From positions 1-5,218 of the forward strand of contig CANGXK010000206.1 in NCBI GenBank assembly GCA_947457715.1: a DNA stretch of 5,218 nucleotides, read 5' to 3'. Positions within the stretch are counted from its first letter, which is position 1, and each line of letters begins with the position of its first letter. Positions 1-5,218 of the stretch are shown piece after piece. The stretch comes from Gemmatimonadota bacterium. GTDB lineage: Bacteria; Gemmatimonadota; Gemmatimonadetes; Gemmatimonadales; Gemmatimonadaceae. Made by a program: the position numbers and the translations under genes. The notes beneath the pieces were generated by a model. The model was not told where the DNA came from. It did no database searches and was given only the letters and a program-made list of their open reading frames with translations.

Positions 1-25
1 ACTTCGCGCCCTTCGCGTCGAGCTG

Positions 26-574
26 TTGCGCTTTCCGCTGCCACGAACCTACCCGCACGCACACGAACCGCCGTCACCAAAACGCCGCGAGCGGTTGCAC
101 CACAACGCATCGCCACGCCCCGGTAAACCACGACCCCCGGCCGTTGCACTGGCCCTTGCCGCCGCCCCGTCACACGCATCACTCGCTGCGCAGGAGCGAC
201 CACGCCGCAACGATCCCATGATCCGGATTCAAGGACGGCGGCTTCCGTCGATGATCTGGAGCAGACCCGCCGATCGTGCGGCGCTCGGCGTTACGCTCGG
301 GGCGGTGTCGCGCGCTGATACCGCTGGTGTGACGATCGATGCCGTGCTCAAGTCGGGCGCCGTGCTCACCGAGAACACCGGGGTGAGCCTCAAGGCGCGT
401 GATGCCCGGCGGCGGGCGGATCATGATGCACGGACGCGCGATCGAGACCGACCGCAGCCGGGCCGCCCGGTGCGGCTATTCACGGCATTCCAGCAAAGCG
501 AACTCAGGCGCAGCGTAGCAACTCCGGCTGAAACCCCCATCGCCGCGCAACGAATGGGCATTTGGCAGCGTTAA
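26..574 (+). pseudogene. Probable remnant of a secreted PDZ-domain protein
   Basis: The frame is open from the left edge of the window to a TAA at 572-574; the first usable start is a TTG at 26 with no ribosome binding site. Most of the translation is Arg/Pro/His-rich and unlike a folded protein. Two parts look real: residues 39-56 resemble the end of a signal peptide (ALALAAAPSH then LAAQE), and residues 81-124 (about 266-400) resemble the start of a PDZ domain (DRAALGVTLG, then DTAGVTIDAVLKSG, then TGVSLKA). In PDZ proteins of this style the stretch between the last two blocks is longer and reads roughly like xAxxAGLxxGDxIxxINGVSL; here it is shortened, and past residue 124 the similarity is lost in all three forward frames. 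I infer an eroded gene with internal deletions. It could also be non-coding GC-rich DNA that is open by chance. The family match is from memory, not a search. Confidence 0.33.
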
Positions 575-615
575 CCTTCTGATACCCCCCGTGACGCTTG
601 CCGACTTTGCCGTCG

Positions 616-621
616 TATGCT
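616..621 (+). promoter_or_regulatory. Weak candidate -10 element ahead of the efflux operon
   Basis: TATGCT lies 35 bases before the adaptor ATG in the 82-base gap after the upstream remnant. It is the best match to a sigma-70-type -10 box in this gap. No good -35 box sits at 16-18 bases: the hexamer at 17 bases is GACGCT (593-598), and TTGCCG (598-603) is too close. The operon must be expressed from here or from further upstream, but the site itself is only suggestive. No clear operator dyad was seen in the gap. Confidence 0.2.
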
Positions 622-656
622 GAGCGTCGTTCCCGACCCGCCGTTCGCCCCTGCGA

Positions 657-1880
657 ATGCCAGACACTGTGATGCCGCCGCGTTCTGCGCGCCGGTTTGC
701 CATACCTTCGCGCCGACTGTTCGCTCTCTCGTCGCTCGCCCTCCTGGGACTCGCCGCCTGTAAAGAGCAGCAACGTCCGCCGCGCCCCGCGCCCGTCGTG
801 TCCACGATGACGGTGAAGAAGGGACCGCTGCCGTTCGTCGTTAGTGCGAATGGGCAGATCGAGCCCAATCGGACCGTGGCCGTCCAGTCTCTCGTGTCAG
901 GTATGCTCACCCGGGTGGCCATCGCCGAAGGCGATGAAGTGGCCCAAGGTCAGCTGCTCTTCCAGATCGATCCCCGGCCGTTCCGCGCCGAACTCGATCG
1001 GCTGCAGAGCACCCTGGCCCGCGATCAGGCCACCCTGATCCGTGCCCGAGGCGACTCGGTGCGTTTCGCGGGGCTGGCCAAGGACGGCTATGTGACCCGT
1101 CAGCAGCTCGATCAGACCTTTGCCGAAGCGGGGGCCCAAGCGGCCACCGTGGCGGCCGGACAGGCCTCGCTGGAGCGGGCGCGGCTCGATCTCGAGAACA
1201 CGACGATCAAGGCCCCGATCTCCGGGCGCACCGGGCAGATCACGCTCCGCGTGGGCAGCCTCGTCCGGGCGCAGGCCGACCCGCCACTGCTCACGATCAA
1301 CGAACTCCAGCCGGTCCTGGTGCGCTTCACGGTGCCGGAGCAGGCGTTCGAGGAAATGCGCCTCCGGTCCGGCCTCGACAAGGCGCTGTCGGTGAACATC
1401 GTCCCCAACGTGGGCGACAGCAGCAAAAAGATCACCGGAACGCTCACGTTCATCGATAACGCGGTCGACCGCGCCACCGGCACCGTGCTGCTCAAGGCCC
1501 GGGTGCCGAACGCCGATCGCGCCCTGTGGCCCGGGCAGTTCGTATCGGTGGGTCTCGAGCTCACCGTCGATCAGGATGCCATCACCGTGCCCTCTGAGGC
1601 GGTCGTGACGACCACCAATGGCGCGTTCGTCTATCTCGTGGAAGGTGGCAAGGCCAAGCGAGTGCCGGTGAAGGTCGGTCGCCCCGCCGGCACGCTCGTG
1701 AAGCTCGACAGCGGTTTGGTTGGCGGTGAACAGGTCATTATCGAAGGACAGAATCGCCTGCAGGACGGCGCCAAGGTCGAGTTGCGTGGTGCGCTCTCGA
1801 AGAGCGGCCCGAGCGGTGCGAGTCGCGGTGCGAGTCGCGGTGCGAATGGCCCGGACGGGAAGCGAGGAGCAGCCCAGTGA
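657..1880 (+). CDS. RND efflux periplasmic adaptor lipoprotein (membrane fusion protein, AcrA/MdtA family)
   Basis: This 407-residue protein is the periplasmic adaptor of a tripartite pump, bridging the inner-membrane RND transporter to an outer-membrane TolC-like channel. Residues 16-34 form a basic then hydrophobic signal ending in a lipobox, LAAC, with Cys35 as the predicted lipidated residue. It keeps the family order: first lipoyl half about 64-107 (ANGQIEPNRTVAVQS to LLFQIDP), alpha-helical coiled-coil hairpin about 108-182, second lipoyl half about 183-215 (TTIKAPISGRTG), beta-barrel about 216-302 (ending WPGQFVSVGLEL), and membrane-proximal domain about 303-378 (AITVPSEAV to LQDGAKVELR). 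The hairpin tip carries R136-L140-T147, matching the channel-docking pattern RxxxLxxxxxxS with Thr for Ser. ATG 657 is the most upstream standard start after an in-frame TGA at 621; ATG 672 would also keep the signal. Neither has a clear ribosome binding site. Length is normal for the family. The Gly/Ser/Arg-rich tail (379-407) is not part of the conserved fold. Substrate unknown. Confidence 0.95.
   Translation: MPDTVMPPRSARRFAIPSRRLFALSSLALLGLAACKEQQRPPRPAPVVSTMTVKKGPLPFVVSANGQIEPNRTVAVQSLVSGMLTRVAIAEGDEVAQGQLLFQIDPRPFRAELDRLQSTLARDQATLIRARGDSVRFAGLAKDGYVTRQQLDQTFAEAGAQAATVAAGQASLERARLDLENTTIKAPISGRTGQITLRVGSLVRAQADPPLLTINELQPVLVRFTVPEQAFEEMRLRSGLDKALSVNIVPNVGDSSKKITGTLTFIDNAVDRATGTVLLKARVPNADRALWPGQFVSVGLELTVDQDAITVPSEAVVTTTNGAFVYLVEGGKAKRVPVKVGRPAGTLVKLDSGLVGGEQVIIEGQNRLQDGAKVELRGALSKSGPSGASRGASRGANGPDGKRGAAQ
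1815..1850 (+). repeat. 12-bp tandem repeat in the adaptor's C-terminal tail
   Basis: GGTGCGAGTCGC occurs twice in tandem (1815-1826, 1827-1838), followed by a diverged third copy, GGTGCGAATGGC (1839-1850). Being a multiple of three, it keeps the frame and encodes GASR-GASR-GANG. The tail lies outside the conserved adaptor domains, so the repeat probably arose by slippage in an unconstrained segment. Confidence 0.85.
1864..1869 (+). promoter_or_regulatory. Ribosome binding site for the RND transporter, inside the adaptor gene
   Basis: GAGGAG ends seven bases before the GTG at 1877, good Shine-Dalgarno spacing. It decides the start of the transporter: GTG 1877 overlaps the adaptor's TGA (1878-1880) in a GTGA arrangement and gives the expected N-terminus of this family (MNLSAIWIKRPVMT). 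The overlap implies translational coupling of the two proteins. Confidence 0.75.
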
Positions 1881-4800
1881 ATTTGAGCGCGATCTGGATC
1901 AAGCGGCCAGTCATGACCACCCTGGTCATGCTGGCCATTCTGACCTTCGGCATTGTCGCCTACCGGGCGTTGCCGGTGAGCGATCTGCCCACCATCGACT
2001 ACCCCACCATCACCGTGTCGGCCGGCCTGCCCGGAGCGAGCCCCGAGGTGATGGCGACGTCGGTGGCGACGCCGCTCGAGCAGGCCTTCTCCACGGTGTC
2101 GGGCATCGAGAGCATCACGTCGTCCAGTTCGCAGGGGAGCACGAACGTCACGCTGCTCTTCGCCCTCGATCGCGACATCGACAAGGCGGCGGCCGACGTG
2201 CAGTCGGCCATCTCCAAGACGCTCCGCCAGCTGCCGCAGAACATCAATCCGCCGTCGTACAGCAAGGCGAACGCGGCCGACTCGCCGATCATGATGTTCT
2301 CGATCAACTCCGACGTCCTCAGTCGGCAGGAGTTGAGCGAGTACGCGGAAACCTTCCTGGCCCAGCGCGTCTCCACCGTGACCGGTGTGGCGCAGGTGCA
2401 GGTGTACGGCTCGTCCAAGTACGCCGTACGCGTGCAGCTCGATCCCGGCGCCATGGCGGCGCGCGGCATCGGTATCGACGAAGTGCAGGCCGCCATCAAC
2501 CAAGGGAATTCGAATTCCCCGGCCGGCGTCCTGATGGGTCCCAACCAGTCGTTCACGCTGCAGGCCTCCGGACAACTCCGCAACGCCACCGAATTCCGCA
2601 ATCTCGTGGTCGCGATGCGCAACGGTGCGCCGATTCGCCTCGGCGAACTCGGCAACGTGATCGATGGCTTGCAGAACATGCGCGGCATGAGTGAGATCAA
2701 CGGACGCGCCAACACCGCGCTCGCGATCATCCGTCAGCCCGGCGTGAACACGGTCGATGTCGCCAAGGGCGTCAACGCCGTGCTCAAACAGCTCGAGCCG
2801 CAGCTGCCGCCCAGCGTCAGCATCGTGCCGATCTTCGACCGTTCGATCGCGATCGAACATAGCGTCGACGACGTGAAGTTCACGCTCATTCTCACGATCG
2901 GTCTGGTCGTGATGGTGATCTTCCTGTTCCTCCGGAATCTGCGCGCCACCATCATCCCGTCGCTGGCCCTGCCGTTCTCGCTCATCGGCACCTGCACGGT
3001 CATGTGGATGCTCGGCTACAGCCTCGACAACCTGTCGCTGATGGCCCTCACGCTCGCGGTCGGCTTCGTGGTCGACGACGCGATCGTGATGCTCGAGAAC
3101 ATCGTGCGCCACCTGGAGATGGGCAAGAAGCCCATGCAGGCGGCGCTCGACGGCTCAAAGGAGATCAGCTTCACGATTCTCTCGATGACGCTGTCGCTGG
3201 TGGCCGTGTTCATTCCGCTGCTGTTCATGCCGGGGCTCGTCGGGCGTCTGTTCCGCGAGTTCGCCGTCACGATCGGCGTGGCCATTCTCGTGTCGGGCTT
3301 CGTGTCGCTCACGCTCACCCCGATGCTGGCCGCGCGTTTCCTGCGCGAAGGTGAAGGGCATGCGCCGAGCGACGGCAAGTGGCGCTCGGTCGAGCGCATC
3401 TATCAGGCCACGGAAGGCGCGTACGTGCGCTCTCTGGGCTGGGTGATGAATCGCCGCGGCCTCACGATGATTTTCAGTGTGTTCACGCTGATCGCGACCG
3501 TCGCCCTGTTCATGTACATCCCGAAGGGGTTCCTGCCGTCCGAAGACACGGGCCGATTGTCCGGCTCGATCGAAGGACCGGAAGGCATCGGCTTCGAAGC
3601 GCTGCAGGTGAAGATCCGCGAAGTGGCGGCCATTATCGAGAAGAGCCCGAACGTGAAGTACACGCTCGCCTCGATCGGTGGCGGCCCGGGCGGCGGTGGC
3701 TCGAACAGCGGTCGCTTGCAACTCACGCTCAGCGAAGATCCGAACCGCCCGCACGTCGACGAGATCATGCGCGAACTCACGCGTGCCACGTCCAAGGTGC
3801 CGGGCGTGCAGGTGTTCTTTCGCAATCCGCCGCCGATCAACATCGGTGGCCGCCGCGGCAACAGCGCCTATCAGGTCTCACTGCAGGGTCCGGAAATCGC
3901 CGAGTTGTACACGGCGGCGCGTGCGCTCGAAGCGCGCATGAAGGACTTGCCGGAGCTCGAAAACATCTCGAGCGACCTGCAAGTCGGCAATCCGCAGGTG
4001 GGCATCCAGATCGACCGCGAACGCGCGTCGGCGCTGGGTTTGACCGCCTCGCAGATCGAGAACGCGCTGTACAACGCCTACGGATCGCGTCAGGTCTCCA
4101 CCATCTATACGCAGACCAACCAGTACCAGGTCATTCTCGAACTCAAGGAAGCGTTCCAGAAGGATCCGGCGTCACTGAGCCAGCTGTACGTGCGGTCGAA
4201 CACCGGCAACCTCGTGCAACTGGGCTCGGTGGCCACGTTCACGAAGGGCGTCGGTCCCCAAAGCATTCAGCACAACGGACAGCTGCCGGCCGTGTCGATC
4301 AGCTTCGCCACGCGCCCCAACGTGGCACTCGGGACCGCCGTCGATGCCGTGCAGCGCGAAGCGCGCGCCGTCCTGCCACCCGACGTTACTTCGGTGCTGT
4401 CGGGTGACACGCAGGCATTTGCGCAGGCGCAGAGCGGTCTGCTTGCGCTGCTGTTCGTCGCCATCTTCGTGATCTACGTGGTGTTGGGCATTCTCTACGA
4501 AAGCTTCATTCACCCGCTCACGATTCTCTCCGGCTTGCCGTTCGCGGCGCTGGGTGCGCTGCTCACGCTCTGGATTTTCGGCAAGGACCTCGGCGTGTAC
4601 TCGTACGTCGGCATCATCATGCTGATCGGACTCGTGAAGAAGAACGCGATCATGATGATCGACTTCGCGATCGAGGCCGAGCGTGACCACAAGATGTCGG
4701 CGCGCGACGCGATCGTGGAGGCGGCGCGCGTGCGCTTCCGGCCGATCACGATGACGACGCTGGCCGCGCTCATGGGCACGCTGCCTATCGCGATCGGCTT

Positions 4801-4996
4801 CGGCGCCGGCGCCGAGTCGCGGCAGCCGCTGGGCCTCGCGGTCGTCGGCGGCCTCGCGTTCTCGCAGCTGATTACGCTGTACGTCACGCCGGTGGTGTAC
4901 ACGCTGCTCGATCAGATGCAGGCCAAGCGCCGCAAGGCCAAGGCGGCGCCGGTGCGCAGCGGCGGCTTAGAGCCCGTGCCGGTTGCTGGTGACTGA
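1877..4996 (+). CDS. RND multidrug efflux transporter, HAE1 family, MdtB/MdtC-like
   Basis: This 1039-residue inner-membrane proton/substrate antiporter exports compounds from the periplasm or membrane through the adaptor and an outer-membrane channel. TM1 is about 11-31, followed by the family block PTIDYPTITV to ATPLEQ (38-69). A first periplasmic loop runs to about 334; TM2-TM6 span about 335-490; TM7 is about 528-548; a second periplasmic loop runs to about 855; TM8-TM12 span about 857-1010. Proton-relay residues are present: D400-D401 in TM4 (GFVVDDAIVMLEN), K922 in TM10 (GLVKKNAIMM), and R953 and T960 near TM11, matching AcrB D407/D408, K940, R971 and T978. GFVVDDAIVMLENI, RLFREFAVT and VKKNAIMMIDFA are closer to MdtB/MdtC than to AcrB. 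A glycine-rich stretch, GGGPGGGGS (601-609), lies in the second loop. The frame is unbroken, and GTG 1877 has a well-placed GAGGAG. The gene overlaps the adaptor stop by four bases. Substrate range cannot be told from sequence; a single RND gene suggests a homotrimer, unlike the MdtB-MdtC pair. Confidence 0.97.
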   Translation: MNLSAIWIKRPVMTTLVMLAILTFGIVAYRALPVSDLPTIDYPTITVSAGLPGASPEVMATSVATPLEQAFSTVSGIESITSSSSQGSTNVTLLFALDRDIDKAAADVQSAISKTLRQLPQNINPPSYSKANAADSPIMMFSINSDVLSRQELSEYAETFLAQRVSTVTGVAQVQVYGSSKYAVRVQLDPGAMAARGIGIDEVQAAINQGNSNSPAGVLMGPNQSFTLQASGQLRNATEFRNLVVAMRNGAPIRLGELGNVIDGLQNMRGMSEINGRANTALAIIRQPGVNTVDVAKGVNAVLKQLEPQLPPSVSIVPIFDRSIAIEHSVDDVKFTLILTIGLVVMVIFLFLRNLRATIIPSLALPFSLIGTCTVMWMLGYSLDNLSLMALTLAVGFVVDDAIVMLENIVRHLEMGKKPMQAALDGSKEISFTILSMTLSLVAVFIPLLFMPGLVGRLFREFAVTIGVAILVSGFVSLTLTPMLAARFLREGEGHAPSDGKWRSVERIYQATEGAYVRSLGWVMNRRGLTMIFSVFTLIATVALFMYIPKGFLPSEDTGRLSGSIEGPEGIGFEALQVKIREVAAIIEKSPNVKYTLASIGGGPGGGGSNSGRLQLTLSEDPNRPHVDEIMRELTRATSKVPGVQVFFRNPPPINIGGRRGNSAYQVSLQGPEIAELYTAARALEARMKDLPELENISSDLQVGNPQVGIQIDRERASALGLTASQIENALYNAYGSRQVSTIYTQTNQYQVILELKEAFQKDPASLSQLYVRSNTGNLVQLGSVATFTKGVGPQSIQHNGQLPAVSISFATRPNVALGTAVDAVQREARAVLPPDVTSVLSGDTQAFAQAQSGLLALLFVAIFVIYVVLGILYESFIHPLTILSGLPFAALGALLTLWIFGKDLGVYSYVGIIMLIGLVKKNAIMMIDFAIEAERDHKMSARDAIVEAARVRFRPITMTTLAALMGTLPIAIGFGAGAESRQPLGLAVVGGLAFSQLITLYVTPVVYTLLDQMQAKRRKAKAAPVRSGGLEPVPVAGD
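2504..2519. repeat. Perfect 16-bp palindrome within the transporter gene
   Basis: GGGAATTCGAATTCCC reads the same on both strands. It encodes the QGNSNSPAG segment of the first periplasmic loop, a conserved kind of motif in the family (N-x-N-x-P-x-G), so the symmetry may follow from codon choice rather than function. It is AT-richer at its centre than its surroundings. Confidence 0.8.
2841..2858. repeat. Perfect 18-bp palindrome within the transporter gene
   Basis: GTTCGATCGCGATCGAAC is fully self-complementary and contains two GATC sites around a central CGCG-like core. It encodes part of DRSIAIEHS, just before TM2. No known site type is assigned; chance in GC-rich coding DNA where GATCG is common is the default explanation. 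Confidence 0.85.
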
Positions 4997-5022
4997 CCGG
5001 TTGACCATCGGTTGATGCCGCA

Positions 5023-5054
5023 GAACGGCCGCGGGCTTTTGCCAGCGGCCGTTC
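5023..5054. terminator. Strong hairpin between convergent genes, likely bidirectional transcription end
   Basis: Perfect 10-bp arms, GAACGGCCGC (5023-5032) and GCGGCCGTTC (5045-5054), flank a 12-base loop. Inside it, one G-A mismatch is followed by three more pairs (GGC with GCC) closing on TTTT. It begins 27 bases after the transporter stop and lies 105 bases past the stop of the minus-strand gene. There is no U-tract on either side, so it is not a textbook intrinsic terminator. It may act as a U-less terminator or as a 3'-end stabiliser for the efflux mRNA. Confidence 0.5.
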
Positions 5055-5158
5055 GCGTCACTGCCGGTCAACGTCGCGGTACCCGTCGCCAGGGCGCTAT
5101 CGTAGACTTGACGAAAGATTGACGGCTGCACTGCGCGGGTACCATCTCCGCGCGCGGG

Positions 5159-5218
5159 TCAGAACTCGATTTGCGTGCCGAGTTCGACGACGCGATTGGG
5201 CGGAATGCAGAAGAACTC
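5159..5218 (-). CDS. C-terminal end of an unidentified convergent gene (partial)
   Basis: Read on the minus strand from the right edge, the frame is open for 19 codons to a TGA (complement of 5159-5161) and gives EFFCIPPNRVVELGTQIEF. The composition is that of a real folded-protein end (hydrophobic and charged residues alternating, few Arg/Pro runs), unlike the antisense frames elsewhere in the window. The start and bulk of the gene lie beyond the window. I do not recognise the family from this tail. The gene converges on the efflux operon and shares the hairpin spacer. Confidence is limited by the short length. Confidence 0.5.
   Translation of the reverse strand, partial: EFFCIPPNRVVELGTQIEF

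Noticed and set aside
2..19. CTTCGCG direct repeat at the left edge
   Set aside because: Only two 7-base copies at 2-8 and 11-17 in GC-rich DNA; no wider array is visible.
476..922. Minus-strand open frame over the operon leader, considered as a divergent regulator
   Set aside because: It overlaps the adaptor's signal peptide and lipoyl region and shows no helix-turn-helix or other regulator feature; its composition is Arg/Gly/Ser-rich.
1720..2694. Second + strand open frame (324 codons) spanning the adaptor-transporter junction
   Set aside because: It is an out-of-frame shadow: Arg/Ala/His-rich, with no recognisable motif, while the overlapping frames encode the pump.
1631..3112. Long minus-strand open frame (493 codons) opposite the adaptor end and transporter start
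   Set aside because: It is antisense to two well-supported genes and is packed with His, Arg, Asp and Glu runs, as expected when GC-rich coding DNA is read on the opposite strand. No domain or ribosome binding site is seen.
3677..3703. Glycine-rich run in the transporter's second periplasmic loop, considered as an inserted linker
   Set aside because: It is short, in frame and flanked by normal family sequence; small glycine-rich loops occur at such surface positions in RND pumps.
3379..4407. Out-of-frame + strand open frame (342 codons) within the transporter gene
   Set aside because: It lies wholly inside conserved transporter sequence and has typical shadow composition; there is no sign of a frameshift that would move coding into it.
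5108..5145. TTGACG copies with a downstream TACCAT, considered as a promoter
   Set aside because: Spacing to TACCAT is 15 bases at best from the second copy, and no + strand gene start follows; the next sequence is the end of a minus-strand gene.
5148..5157. CCGCGCGCGG palindrome just after the minus-strand stop, considered as a terminator
   Set aside because: It is a simple alternating GC run with no loop and no U-tract, expected by chance at this base composition.

Overview
The window carries a two-gene tripartite efflux-pump operon on the + strand: a lipoprotein periplasmic adaptor (657-1880) followed, with overlapping stop and start, by an RND inner-membrane transporter of the HAE1 / MdtB-MdtC type (1877-4996). 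Both frames are intact and near usual family length. The two residue sets that carry protons in AcrB (an Asp pair in TM4, and Lys, Arg and Thr in TM10-TM11) are present. The DNA is GC-rich throughout. The pump itself indicates a Gram-negative (two-membrane) bacterium. The style of the secreted-protein remnant at the left end (signal ending AAQE, then a PDZ-like stretch) recalls Gemmatimonadota; that assignment is inference only.

Layout. Positions 1-574 hold no convincing intact gene. One open frame runs through it, and part of that frame (about 140-400) reads like an eroded signal peptide plus the beginning of a PDZ domain, so I call it a probable gene remnant. Positions 575-656 form a short leader with only a weak candidate -10 element. 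Positions 657-4996 are the adaptor-pump operon. Positions 4997-5158 are a convergent intergenic spacer with a perfect 10-bp-arm hairpin (5023-5054), a likely transcription end. From 5159 to the right edge, the minus strand carries the last 19 codons and stop of an otherwise unseen convergent gene.

How the parts work together. By family knowledge, the transporter takes substrates from the periplasm or outer leaflet of the inner membrane using proton influx. The adaptor, lipid-anchored to the inner membrane, joins it to an outer-membrane TolC-like channel. No channel gene and no dedicated regulator lie in the window, so the channel is encoded further away or shared with other pumps. The substrate cannot be read from the sequence. 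I found no RNA gene, CRISPR array, insertion sequence or undescribed system; the less expected items are the decayed PDZ remnant, two perfect palindromes inside the pump gene, and the convergent-end hairpin.
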